Assembly (NCBI GenBank): GCA_003075315.1
Contig: QDFQ01000010.1
Span: forward strand, 1-51,972
DNA length: 51,972 nt
From: Arthrobacter sp. TPD3018
Lineage (GTDB): Bacteria; Pseudomonadota; Alphaproteobacteria; Sphingomonadales; Sphingomonadaceae
Direction: 5' to 3'
Positions 27,863 through 36,337 of this stretch are shown here, one piece after another. The notes beneath the pieces are model-generated. The model did no database searches. It saw only the letters and a list, made by a program, of their open reading frames with translations, and was not told the DNA's origin. Positions within the stretch are counted from its first letter, which is position 1. Every line of letters starts with the position of its first letter. Position numbers and translations under genes: made by a program.

Positions 27863-28208
27863 TCATGTGCGCGCCTAACCGCAGCATTCGTAGAAAGCAG
27901 GGAAATTCAGTTTGTTACCGGGCCGACGGGGCGGAATCCTGTCTCCCCGACCATCACCTTCGCGGTCTCACCGGAAGACCACAGGCTGCGGCATGTGGCA
28001 GATGCCTCACCGCTCCAGCATCCAGGCCAAACCGTTCGCACAGAACTGCCACCCTGCATTAAACTCGGCTGGACCGTCGAGGCCCCCCTTCATCCCAGCG
28101 CTGGTGTATCCCGTTTCAGCGGCACGGCTGTGGGTTATCACGCCCCCACGCTCACGATCTCACCACGATACTTGACTCCGTCAACTATTCCGAGGCAGCT
28201 TGGCGGTC
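27863..28208. other. Spacer containing the right edge of the island
   Basis: No gene is supported. The left part should hold the integrase promoter. A tRNA 3'-end match lies at 27934-27953 (listed separately). From about 27960 the sequence has the base composition of chromosomal spacer and leads to the MarR-GNAT gene. I found no inverted repeat strong enough to call a terminator. Confidence 0.45.
27934..27953 (+). repeat. Probable attachment-site scar: 3' end of a proline-type tRNA
   Basis: GAATCCTGTCTCCCCGACCA reads as the end of a tRNA: T-loop remainder GAAT, T-stem strand CCTGT, acceptor strand CTCCCCG, discriminator A and CCA. The C-starting acceptor partner implied (CGGGGAG) points to tRNA-Pro. 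The 5' part of the tRNA is absent, which is what integration into a tRNA leaves at one end. It is about 70 bp from the integrase start. The orientation predicts an intact tRNA-Pro to the left, outside the window. Confidence 0.55.
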
Positions 28209-29126
28209 ATGGAAGATGCAGACGTCACCGCCATCCGCCGGTTCAACCGCTTCTATACCCAGACGATCGGCGCACTCGACGCCCGGTTCCTCGGCACCGA
28301 GGCAACTCTGCCCGAGGCGCGGTTGCTGTTCGAGATCGCGACGCGTGAGCCCGTCACCGCGACCGTGTTGCAAGATGCGCTCGGCATGGACGCGGGGTAT
28401 CTGAGCCGCTTGGTCGCGCGGTTTGCAGCACGCGGCTGGATCGCGCGCGTACGGCGGGACGACGATGCCCGCGCGCGCGATCTCCGGCTGACCGAGGCGG
28501 GCCGCGAGGCGTTCGCGATCGTCGACCACCGCCAGCGCGATGCGGTCAGCGATCTGCTGGCCGCGGTGGACGGACTGGCGCGGCGCGATCTCGTCGAGGC
28601 GTTGACGCGCGCGCGCTTGCTACTCGATCCGGCTTCGGGTGGCGCGTTCGTTATCCGCCCCTTCCGTACCGGCGAGCCCGCCATGATCGCCGCGCGCCAG
28701 TCGCTGCTCTATGCCGAGAGCCATGGTTGGGGTCGCGAACTGGAAACGCTCGAGAGCGAGGTGACCGCGGCCTTCCTGCGCGACTTCAATCCGGCGCGCG
28801 AGCAGTGCTGGGTTGCGGAGATGGACGAGGTCATGGCGGGCGCCGTGTTCGTCACCGATGAAGGCGACGGCGTTGCTCGGCTGCGCCTGTTGCATGTCGA
28901 GCCCTTTGCCCGTCGGCGTGGCATCGGCGATGCGCTGGTCGCCCGCTGTGTCGGCTTCGCACGGGACACAGGCTATCATACGCTCATGCTGTGGACGCAT
29001 ACGGTGTTGGAATCGGCCCGCCGTATTTATGCGGCGCAGGGATTCGTGTGTGTCGAAACGGCGATGCACGAGGAATTCGGCGCACCGCTGCAGGGTGAAA
29101 CGTGGCGGCTGGAATTGGCAGCATGA
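28209..29126 (+). CDS. MarR-type winged helix fused to a GNAT acetyltransferase
   Basis: A protein of 305 residues from ATG 28209 (TTG 28200 is possible). Residues about 1-145 are a MarR-like DNA-binding domain with a recognition helix (MDAGYLSRLVARFAARGW) and a wing (RRDDDARARDLRLTEAG). Residues about 150-305 are a GNAT domain with the acetyl-CoA-binding VEPFARRRGIGDALV. Such MarR-GNAT fusions are common; their substrates are mostly unknown. The stop overlaps the next GNAT gene by ATGA, so the two are coupled. Confidence 0.85.
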   Translation: MEDADVTAIRRFNRFYTQTIGALDARFLGTEATLPEARLLFEIATREPVTATVLQDALGMDAGYLSRLVARFAARGWIARVRRDDDARARDLRLTEAGREAFAIVDHRQRDAVSDLLAAVDGLARRDLVEALTRARLLLDPASGGAFVIRPFRTGEPAMIAARQSLLYAESHGWGRELETLESEVTAAFLRDFNPAREQCWVAEMDEVMAGAVFVTDEGDGVARLRLLHVEPFARRRGIGDALVARCVGFARDTGYHTLMLWTHTVLESARRIYAAQGFVCVETAMHEEFGAPLQGETWRLELAA

Positions 29127-29659
29127 GCGGCGCCCTGACCATCCGCATCGCCACCGAAGCCGACCTAGGCACGCTGCGCGACCTGATGGCGCTGTCGATC
29201 GATCGGGGTCAGGCAAAGGTGCTGACCCCGGCGCAGATCGTTGCCAGCCGGGCGGTGATGGGGCTCGACACGCAATTGGTGCGCGACGGCACCTATTTCG
29301 TCGTCGAGGACCACGGCGTGCCGGTCGGCTGCGGCGGATGGAGCCGGCGCGCGACACTGTATGGCGGCGACCATAGCAGCGAATTGCGCGACCCGGCACT
29401 GCTCGATCCAGCGAAGGACGCCGCCCGCATCCGCGCCATGTACACCCACCCGGATCATGTCCGGCGGGGGATTGGCCGGATGATCCTCGACCGTTGCGAA
29501 CTGGCGGCGCGGGCGGCGGGGTTCGCAACGGTCGAACTGATGGGCACGGCGGGCGGCGTGCCGCTCTACGCGGCCTGCGGATACGAGCCGGTCGAGCGCG
29601 CTGATACCCATGTCGACGGAATCGTCGTGCCGTTGACCCGGATGCGCAAGCGGCTGTGA
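29123..29659 (+). CDS. GNAT family N-acetyltransferase
   Basis: A protein of 178 residues starting at ATG 29123 inside the stop of the preceding gene. The acetyl-CoA motif HPDHVRRGIGRMIL, followed by LAARAAGFATVELMGTA, is typical of GNAT. The C-terminal GGVPLYAACGYEPVE is the usual motif B region. The substrate is unknown, but a small-molecule amine is the usual target. Translational coupling to the MarR-GNAT fusion suggests a common process such as drug or metabolite modification. Confidence 0.85.
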   Translation: MSGALTIRIATEADLGTLRDLMALSIDRGQAKVLTPAQIVASRAVMGLDTQLVRDGTYFVVEDHGVPVGCGGWSRRATLYGGDHSSELRDPALLDPAKDAARIRAMYTHPDHVRRGIGRMILDRCELAARAAGFATVELMGTAGGVPLYAACGYEPVERADTHVDGIVVPLTRMRKRL

Positions 29660-29682
29660 TCAGAGACTAACGCAGCGGCGCG

Positions 29683-30846
29683 TCAGGCCGGACACACCTC
29701 GGCGCGCGGCCGACGGCGGAACGCCAGCAGCATCGCCAGCGCCATCGCCGCCATCGCTGCGCCCGCGAGCGACACCGCGGGTAGCCCCAGCCCCGCCCCG
29801 ATCACGCCGCCGCCCAGCGCCGCACCGATCGCATTGCCGAGGTTGAACGCGCCGATATTCATCGCCGAGGCGAGGTTCGGCGCGTCCGAGGCCGCATCCA
29901 TCACCCGCATCTGCAAGGGCGGCACGATCGCGAAGCTGGCGATGCCCCAGATCAGGATCGCGGCGGCAGCGGTGACCGGCCATTGCATCAGCACGGTGAA
30001 GGCCAGCAGCGTGGCGGCCAGCGCCACCAGCATCATCGTCAGCGCCCGGTCTACCGAGCGGTCGGCAAGCCGCCCGCCCCATGCATTACCGATCGTCGCA
30101 CCGACTCCGAACAGCATCAGCATCGCGGTGACATTGGCGGTCGAGCCATGCGTCACATCCCGCAGGATCGGCACGATATAAGTGAACACGGTGAAGACGC
30201 CGCCAAAGCCGATCGTGGTCAGCGCCAGCGCCATCACCACCGGTCCACTCGTCAACACGCGCAGTTCGGCGCGCATGTCGCCGCCCTCAGCAGCCGGCAG
30301 CGGCGGCAGCGCGAGCCGCAACGACAGCATCGCGATCGCGCCGACGCTGGCGATCCCGGCAAAGGCGGTGCGCCAGCCGATCGCCTCGCTGACCCAGGTC
30401 GCCGCCGGCACGCCGCCGATCGTGGCGACGGTCAGCCCGGTGAACATCGCCGCCACCGCACCCGCGCGCTTATCCGGCGGCACGAGGCTGGCGGCGACCA
30501 CCGATCCGACGCCGAAGAACGCGCCATGGTTGAACGAGGTGACGACCCGCGCCGCCATCAGCATCCAATAGCCGCCCGCCATCGCCGACAGCGCATTGCC
30601 AAGCGTGAAGATGCCCATCAGCGCGATCAGCAGCGTCCGCCGGTCGATCCGGCCGGTGGTGAGCGTCATCAGCGGCGCGCCGATCAGCACGCCCATCGCA
30701 TAGGCGCTGACCAGCAGCCCGGCGGCGGGGATCGACACGTGCAGGTCGGCCGCGATCACCGGCAACATGCCCATCGGCGCGAACTCGGTCACGCCGATGC
30801 CGAAGGCGCCGACCGCCAGTGCCAGCAATCCGAGGTTGAACTTCAT
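29683..30846 (-). CDS. MFS transporter of the DHA1/AraJ-like drug or sugar efflux group
   Basis: A protein of 387 residues with about 12 hydrophobic segments. It starts MKFNLGLLALAVGAFGIGVTEF, which is typical of AraJ/YdhP-like efflux carriers. The loop motif GRIDRRTLL follows the second or third segment, and a second GGRLADRSVDR loop marks the midpoint repeat. It exports small molecules using the proton gradient. It lies 13 bp behind an aldo/keto reductase gene and forms an operon with it. The divergent LysR gene is the likely regulator. Confidence 0.85.
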   Translation of the reverse strand: MKFNLGLLALAVGAFGIGVTEFAPMGMLPVIAADLHVSIPAAGLLVSAYAMGVLIGAPLMTLTTGRIDRRTLLIALMGIFTLGNALSAMAGGYWMLMAARVVTSFNHGAFFGVGSVVAASLVPPDKRAGAVAAMFTGLTVATIGGVPAATWVSEAIGWRTAFAGIASVGAIAMLSLRLALPPLPAAEGGDMRAELRVLTSGPVVMALALTTIGFGGVFTVFTYIVPILRDVTHGSTANVTAMLMLFGVGATIGNAWGGRLADRSVDRALTMMLVALAATLLAFTVLMQWPVTAAAAILIWGIASFAIVPPLQMRVMDAASDAPNLASAMNIGAFNLGNAIGAALGGGVIGAGLGLPAVSLAGAAMAAMALAMLLAFRRRPRAEVCPA

Positions 30847-30859
30847 GATCGTGGCTCCC

Positions 30860-31894
30860 TCAAACCATCGGCGGCGCGAGGCGGGCGAAGCCCTCCTGCT
30901 GCCGGTATGGGGTATGTGGATAGGGCGGCAGCACGTCGCTTGCCGCGTCGAGCGCCGCCACCTGCTCGGGCGTCAGCGCCCATCCGACCGCGCCCAGATT
31001 GTCGCGCAACTGCGCCTCGTCGCGCGCGCCGATGATGACCGAAGCCACGGTCGGCCGCCGCAGCAGCCAGTTGATCGCGACCTGCGGTACGGTCTTGCCC
31101 GTCTCAGCCGCCACCGCCTCCAGCGCGTCGACGACGCGGTAGAGATGCTCGTCCTCGACCGGCGGCGCGAACTGAGCGGTTTCGTGTAGACGGCTCCCCG
31201 CCGGGATCGGCCGTCCCCGCCCGATCTTGCCGGTCAGTCGCCCCCAGCCGAGCGGGCTCCAGACCAGCGCGCCGACGCCCTGATCCGCCGCCAGCGGCAT
31301 CAGGTCCCATTCGTAAGCGCGGCCGATCAGCGAGTAATAGACCTGATGCGCAACGAGGCGCGGCCAGCCATGGCGATCGGCTAAGCCTTGCGCCTTCATG
31401 ATCTGCCAGCCGGGATAGTTGGAGGCGCCCGCATAGCGGACCTTGCCGTCCGCGATCAGCCGGTCGAGCGTGCCCATCACCTCCTCGGTCGGCGTTGACG
31501 CATCGAAGGCGTGAAGCTGGAGCAGGTCGATCCGGTCGGTGCCGAGCCGCCGCAACGCCGCCTCGACCGCGCCGATCAGCCGCGCCCGCGACGCGCCCCA
31601 ATCCTGCGGGCCGTCACCCATCGGCAGGCCGGTCTTGGTGGATATGAGGACGGCATCGCGCCGCCCCTTGATCGCTTCGCCCAGCACCTGTTCCGACGCG
31701 CCATCGGAATAGACGTCGGCAGTGTCGAACAGCGTGATCCCTGCGTCGAGACAGATGTCGACCAGCCGCCGCGCCTCTGTGGCGTCGCTTGTGCCCCAGG
31801 CGCTGAACAGCGGTCCCGTGCCACCGAACGTGCCCGCGCCGAACGACAGCGCCGGAACGCGCAGGCCGGACGATCCCAATTGCCGATATTCCAT
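30860..31894 (-). CDS. Aldo/keto reductase
   Basis: A protein of 344 residues with the TIM-barrel start MEYRQLGSSGLRVPALSFGAGTFGG. The catalytic tetrad is visible: the Asp and Tyr in FDTADVYSDG, the Lys in VLISTKTG and the His in LLQLHAFD. The C-terminal NADPH-binding part has SVIIGARDEAQLRDNL. It reduces aldehydes or ketones; the substrate is unknown. It is the first gene of the reductase-MFS operon, divergent from a LysR regulator 37 bp away. Confidence 0.9.
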   Translation of the reverse strand: MEYRQLGSSGLRVPALSFGAGTFGGTGPLFSAWGTSDATEARRLVDICLDAGITLFDTADVYSDGASEQVLGEAIKGRRDAVLISTKTGLPMGDGPQDWGASRARLIGAVEAALRRLGTDRIDLLQLHAFDASTPTEEVMGTLDRLIADGKVRYAGASNYPGWQIMKAQGLADRHGWPRLVAHQVYYSLIGRAYEWDLMPLAADQGVGALVWSPLGWGRLTGKIGRGRPIPAGSRLHETAQFAPPVEDEHLYRVVDALEAVAAETGKTVPQVAINWLLRRPTVASVIIGARDEAQLRDNLGAVGWALTPEQVAALDAASDVLPPYPHTPYRQQEGFARLAPPMV

Positions 31895-31931
31895 GACACC
31901 TCCTTTGCGAATGTCATTGTCAGGCGCATAG

Positions 31932-32903
31932 ATGGCCGGTGAAGCAGCGCGGCGGAACCGTCCGTCGGTGCAAAGGATCTATGCCTTGGACGCAAAGGTA
32001 ACTGGCAACGACGATCGCGCCCGGTCGCTCGCCTTGTTCGCAAGCGTCGTGGAGGAAGGCAGCTTCTCCGCTGCCGGCCGCACGCTCGGGCTGACGCCCT
32101 CGGCGGTGGCGCGGGCGATCGACCGGATCGAGGCGCGGTTGGGCGTCCGGCTGCTGCTCCGCTCCACCCGCGCGCTGACGCTCACTGCAGAGGGGCAAGC
32201 CTATCTGCTCGCCGCCCGGCGTATCCTCGCCGATCTCGATGATGCCGAGCAGCAGATCGCTGACCAGGGCGCGCCACGGGGACGGCTGCGGATCAGCGCG
32301 GCGCTGGCGCATGGCCGGTTGTGCGTCGTGCCGCTGCTCGGCGACTTCGCACGCGCCTATCCGCACATCCTGATCGATATCGCGCTGACGGACACGCTCG
32401 TCGATGTCGCGGCGGGTCAGGCGGATGTCGCGATCCGCTTCGGCCCGCTCGCCGACAGCGGGCTCACCGCGCGCAAATTGTCCGAGGCCCGGCGGGTGAT
32501 CGTGGCGTCACCCGAATATCTGGCGCGCGCTGGCACGCCCAGGGTGCCGGAGGACCTGCACGCCCACAATTGCCTCAACTTCAGCTTCCGCCGCGCCGAA
32601 CCGATCTGGCCGTTCCGCCGCGATGGCCGGGAGTTCACGCTGTCCGTGGACGGCGGCATCGTTGCCAACAATGGCGAGACGCTGGGCCAGCTCGCCGCCG
32701 CCGGGGTCGGCATCACCCGCGTCGGTCGCTTCAGCGTCGCGGCCGAGATCGCGGACGGGCGGCTCGTGCCGCTGCTGGAAGAGTACAATCCCGGCGATGT
32801 CGAGCTGATCCACGCCGTCTTCGTCGGAGGCTCGGCAACGCCCGCCCGCGTGCGGGTATTCGTCGACTTCCTCGTCGAGCGGCTTGCCAGCCGCTTCGAA
32901 TAG
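31932..32903 (+). CDS. LysR-family transcriptional regulator
   Basis: A protein of up to 323 residues. The N-terminal helix-turn-helix reads LFASVVEEGSFSAAGRTLG, followed by LTPSAVARAIDRIEARLG; the C-terminal half is a substrate-binding-like effector domain. The ATG at 31932 leaves about 28 residues before the helix-turn-helix, more than usual. TTG 31986 may be the true start, which would widen the spacer to the divergent reductase gene. The divergent layout is typical of a LysR regulator of the reductase-MFS pair. Confidence 0.88.
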   Translation: MAGEAARRNRPSVQRIYALDAKVTGNDDRARSLALFASVVEEGSFSAAGRTLGLTPSAVARAIDRIEARLGVRLLLRSTRALTLTAEGQAYLLAARRILADLDDAEQQIADQGAPRGRLRISAALAHGRLCVVPLLGDFARAYPHILIDIALTDTLVDVAAGQADVAIRFGPLADSGLTARKLSEARRVIVASPEYLARAGTPRVPEDLHAHNCLNFSFRRAEPIWPFRRDGREFTLSVDGGIVANNGETLGQLAAAGVGITRVGRFSVAAEIADGRLVPLLEEYNPGDVELIHAVFVGGSATPARVRVFVDFLVERLASRFE

Positions 32904-32987
32904 CGGGCGCGACGCAGCCGAAGGCGTATGGCCCGCCTCGCGCAGCCGGCCGTTGACGCGACACGCGTAGGCGGGTTCAAGCAGAGC

Positions 32988-34097
32988 ATGACCGACACGC
33001 TTCTGCTCCGCCCATCCCGCCGTGCCTTCGTCGGCGGCGCGCTTGCGATCGGGTTGCTGCCGCGCAGCGGCATCGCGGCCCCTATCTCCCGGCTGTTCGC
33101 AGGCACCTACGCACAAGAAGGCGGCGCCGGGCTGGCGTCGTTGGCGGCGGAACAGGGCGGCTGGTCTGCCGGCGCCGCTCATGCCGCGATCCGCAACGCC
33201 TCCTTCGGCGTCGTGTCGCGACGTCACCGGCTGCGCTATCTGCTGGACGAGCAGCAAAAGGGCATGATGGGCGTCTATGACGCATCGCTGCGGCAGGTCG
33301 CCGTATCGTCTACCATGGGCGCAGACCCGTGCCACATCGCCCTGTCGCAGGACGGCGAGCTGCTGGCGGCGGCGAATTATTCGAGTGGCAGCGTCGCGCT
33401 ATGGACGTTGAATCCGGCGACCGGACTTCCGACGGACCGCCCCGCGGTGGCGCAGCACCAAGGCAGCGGGTCAGACGCCAAGCGACAGGCCAGCCCGCAT
33501 GCGCATTGGGTGGGCTTCGATCGCAGCGGCGACATCCTCCATTCGGTCGACCTTGGTGCCGACGCCGTCTTCTCGCATCATATCGATCGCGCGGCGGGAA
33601 GGATCGCGAAGACCAGCATCGCCTATCGTGCCGTCGCAGGGTCGGGGCCGCGACATCTGGCGCGCCACCCTCGCCTGCCGATCGCCTATCTCGTCGCCGA
33701 GCTGGCCAACACGGTCACCGTATTGCGTGCCGAAACGGACGGCGCCTTTGCCAAGCGAGCGGAGGTATCGACCCTGCCCGCCGGCTTCAACGGCGCGTCC
33801 TACGCGGCACATATCGCGGTCAACGAGGCCGGAACGCGCCTTTACGTCTCCAACCGTGGCCACGACAGCATCGCGGTCTTCGCCATAGGCGCCGCCGGTG
33901 ATCTTAGCCTGCTGCAGCTTGTCGGATGCGGGGGTCACTGGCCACGCTTCTTCCTGCTGCTGGAAGACCGGAACGCCATGCTCGTCGCCAATGAGCGATC
34001 GGGCGGCATCGCTCGCCTGCCGCTGGAGCGGGACGGTCGTCTGCGAGCCGCGGTCGGCACCACCCCAGTGCCGGGCGTCGTGTTTCTCACCGAATAA
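32988..34097 (+). CDS. Exported lactonase-like beta-propeller protein
   Basis: A protein of 369 residues from ATG 32988. The N-terminus (RPSRRAFVGGALAIGL) has a twin-arginine-type signal, so it is probably exported folded to the periplasm. The rest has the repeated blades of the 7-bladed lactonase (YbhE-like) family: ADPCHIALSQDGELLAAANY, SPHAHWVGFDRSGD, GSGPRHLARHP, AAHIAVNEAGTRLYVSNRG. Family members hydrolyse sugar lactones such as 6-phosphogluconolactone, but a periplasmic one would act on non-phosphorylated lactones. A DevB-type Pgl is encoded elsewhere in the window. Confidence 0.8.
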   Translation: MTDTLLLRPSRRAFVGGALAIGLLPRSGIAAPISRLFAGTYAQEGGAGLASLAAEQGGWSAGAAHAAIRNASFGVVSRRHRLRYLLDEQQKGMMGVYDASLRQVAVSSTMGADPCHIALSQDGELLAAANYSSGSVALWTLNPATGLPTDRPAVAQHQGSGSDAKRQASPHAHWVGFDRSGDILHSVDLGADAVFSHHIDRAAGRIAKTSIAYRAVAGSGPRHLARHPRLPIAYLVAELANTVTVLRAETDGAFAKRAEVSTLPAGFNGASYAAHIAVNEAGTRLYVSNRGHDSIAVFAIGAAGDLSLLQLVGCGGHWPRFFLLLEDRNAMLVANERSGGIARLPLERDGRLRAAVGTTPVPGVVFLTE

Positions 34098-34150
34098 GAT
34101 CGTCCGCTCTTGGGTGGAGACCTTCGGCGCCGACCGCGCGTTGATGCGAT

Positions 34151-34693
34151 ATGGCGCGCAAGCTGAAGGTATTCCGCACACCGATCGGGTTTCACGACGC
34201 CTATGTCGCGGCGCCAAGCCAGAAAGCCGCATTGCAGGCCTGGGGTACGGATACCGATCTGTTCGCCCGCGGCGTCGCAGAACAGGTGACGGACGCCGCG
34301 CTGATGGAAGAGCCCTTGGCGCACCCGGGCGAAGTCATCCGCAAGACCCGCGGCAGCGTGGACGACCATATGGCCGCCTTACCGGCCAACCCGAAGCGCA
34401 AGCCGGCGGACGCGGCAGATGCGCCCCCGGCCAAGCCCCGCCGCACGAAGCCGAAGCCCCGCCCGTCTCGCTCGAAGCTCGATCAGGCCGAACAGGCGAT
34501 CGAGGAGGCGGAGCAGCGATACGATGTGGCGCGGCGCGATCTCGCCGCGCGCGAGGCGGCGCTGCGCAAGGAACGGCAGGCGCTGGAGAACGACCGGGAT
34601 CGCGTGCGCGACAGGCTGGAAACGGCACGCGCCGACCAGGAGCGACACTATCGCGAGGCCATGGCTGCGTGGCGCGATGGCGAGGGCGACTGA
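34151..34693 (+). CDS. Unknown protein with basic linker and C-terminal coiled coil
   Basis: A protein of 180 residues. The N-terminal 70 residues (FRTPIGFHDAYVAAPSQKAA ... LFARGVAEQVTD) form a small conserved-looking domain. Residues 80-108 are Lys/Pro/Arg-rich. Residues about 108-175 are a long charged heptad helix (AEQRYDVARRDLAAREAALR). No signal peptide is present. It is often labelled TolA-like in related genomes, but only by composition. Function unknown. Confidence 0.7.
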   Translation: MARKLKVFRTPIGFHDAYVAAPSQKAALQAWGTDTDLFARGVAEQVTDAALMEEPLAHPGEVIRKTRGSVDDHMAALPANPKRKPADAADAPPAKPRRTKPKPRPSRSKLDQAEQAIEEAEQRYDVARRDLAAREAALRKERQALENDRDRVRDRLETARADQERHYREAMAAWRDGEGD

Positions 34694-34708
34694 CGGCCGC
34701 GGGATGGA

Positions 34709-35437
34709 TCAAAAGACGTTGAGATCCGTCACGAACTCATAGCGATCCCCCCGATAGACCGAGCGGGTGAATTCGACGATGCGGCCATCGGGTATCCGCG
34801 TGCGGCGCTCGATCCGCAAGACCTCGGAATGCTGGCGGACGCTGAGAATACCCGCCTCGGTTTCGGTGGCCAACGACGCGCGGATGCGCTGCGTGCCCGA
34901 TGTGGGCCGAAAGCCATGGACGTCGAGTGCCTGATAGAGCGAGTCGCCCAGCGCATCGAGATCGGGCATGAACAACGCCGGGATCACCGCATGTTCGATC
35001 GCCAGCGGCTCATCGCCGGCCAGCCGTACGCGGCCCAGACGCGCGACGCGGACATCCGGCGACACTTCCAGCACGGCGGCTTCCTCTTCGGTCGCGAGGG
35101 CATAGGATTTGTAGATCCAGACCACTCCCGGATCCTGTCCACGCGAGCGCGTGTCGTCGCTGAAGCTGTAGAGCTTGGCGCCCGCCGCCTCGATCCGCCG
35201 CGCGACGAAGGTGCCCGACCCATGTTTGCTGACCACCACGCCTTCGTCGATCAGCTGCTTGATGCCCTTGCGCACCGTGACGCGCGACAGGCCTGCCATT
35301 TCGCTGAGCTCGCGTTCGGAGGGCAGCGCGCTGCCGGGATCGATACCGCCGCCGTCGATATGCTCGCGCAGCCGTTGGGCGAGTTGCATGTACAAGGGCG
35401 TCGCTTCGTCGCTGCGCGTCCAGGCGATATCGCGCAC
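34709..35437 (-). CDS. GntR-family regulator with UTRA effector domain
   Basis: A protein of 242 residues. The winged helix is at 14-78 (LPSERELSEMAGLSRVTVRK) and the UTRA ligand domain follows (LGRVRLAGDEPLAIEHAVIP, ending YEFVTDL). Regulators of this HutC/NagR type bind TGGT-ACCA-like operators and respond to phosphorylated amino sugars. It is the last gene after murQ, two bases behind its stop, and probably represses the upstream transport and murQ genes. Confidence 0.88.
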   Translation of the reverse strand: MRDIAWTRSDEATPLYMQLAQRLREHIDGGGIDPGSALPSERELSEMAGLSRVTVRKGIKQLIDEGVVVSKHGSGTFVARRIEAAGAKLYSFSDDTRSRGQDPGVVWIYKSYALATEEEAAVLEVSPDVRVARLGRVRLAGDEPLAIEHAVIPALFMPDLDALGDSLYQALDVHGFRPTSGTQRIRASLATETEAGILSVRQHSEVLRIERRTRIPDGRIVEFTRSVYRGDRYEFVTDLNVF

Positions 35438-35439
35438 CG

Positions 35440-36336
35440 TTACGCCTCCCGCTTGCCGATGGCTTGCAGGACGTCGCGCAGGCTGCCGCGGTGCGCCTGG
35501 AGCAACTGCGCCGCCGTCTCGACCGGAATCCCCATGGCGACGACGATGCCCAGCCGAATGTCGTTGTGCGCCAGTTCCAGCGAGTGCGCCGCGACCTCGG
35601 CATCCACGTCGGCGATATCCTGCACCATGCGGCGTGCACGTACCAAGAGCTTCGCATTGGAGACGCGCATCGCCACCATGCGCCCGCGATAGACGAGGCC
35701 GAGCCGCAGCATCACCGCGGTCGACAGCAGGTTCAGCACCGCCTTTTGCGCGGTTCCCGCCTTCATCCGCGTCGATCCCGCTAGAACTTCGCTGCCGGTG
35801 TCGGCGACAATCACATGCTCGGCCTGCTCGGTCAGCGGCATGTCCGGGTTGTTGGTGATGCCGATCGTCAACGCGCCAAGTGCCCGCGCGCGTTCGATCA
35901 CGGCGACGGTATAGGGCGTCCGCCCGCTGGCGGCGACGCCGATGACGACGTCGGACGCGGTGAGGCCGCAGGCGTCGATGTCGCGCCGCGCGGCCTCGAC
36001 ATCGTCTTCCGCCCCTTCACGCGCTTCCGTCAGCGCGCCCATGCCGCCTGCCATCAGGAAGACGAGGCGATCCATCGGCCAGCCGAATGTCGGGTGAAGC
36101 TCGGTCCCGTCCTGAACCGCCAGCCGGCCCGATGTGCCCGCCCCGACGAAGATCAGCCGCCCGTCGTGCTCCAGCCGCGCCGCGGCCGCTTCCGCCGCCT
36201 CCGCGATCGCGGCGACCTGCGACTGGAGCGCCGCGATCGCGGCCATCTGTCCTTCCAGCATCGCCTCTACGGCGGACTGGGTCGGCCACAGGTCGAGTTC
36301 GAGGAACCGGGGATCGAGCGCTTCGGTGTTCATCAT
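35440..36336 (-). CDS. murQ: N-acetylmuramic acid 6-phosphate etherase
   Basis: A protein of 298 residues from the MM start at 36336. It is an SIS-domain enzyme with VGAGTSGRLAVQDGTELHPT near residue 60 and STRMKAGTAQKAVLNLLSTA, both characteristic of MurQ. It splits MurNAc-6-phosphate into GlcNAc-6-phosphate and D-lactate. It begins one base after the symporter stop. The kinase that would make MurNAc-6-phosphate is not in the window. The D-lactate dehydrogenase at 42031 could use the lactate released. Confidence 0.93.
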   Translation of the reverse strand: MMNTEALDPRFLELDLWPTQSAVEAMLEGQMAAIAALQSQVAAIAEAAEAAAARLEHDGRLIFVGAGTSGRLAVQDGTELHPTFGWPMDRLVFLMAGGMGALTEAREGAEDDVEAARRDIDACGLTASDVVIGVAASGRTPYTVAVIERARALGALTIGITNNPDMPLTEQAEHVIVADTGSEVLAGSTRMKAGTAQKAVLNLLSTAVMLRLGLVYRGRMVAMRVSNAKLLVRARRMVQDIADVDAEVAAHSLELAHNDIRLGIVVAMGIPVETAAQLLQAHRGSLRDVLQAIGKREA

Positions 36337-36337
36337 G

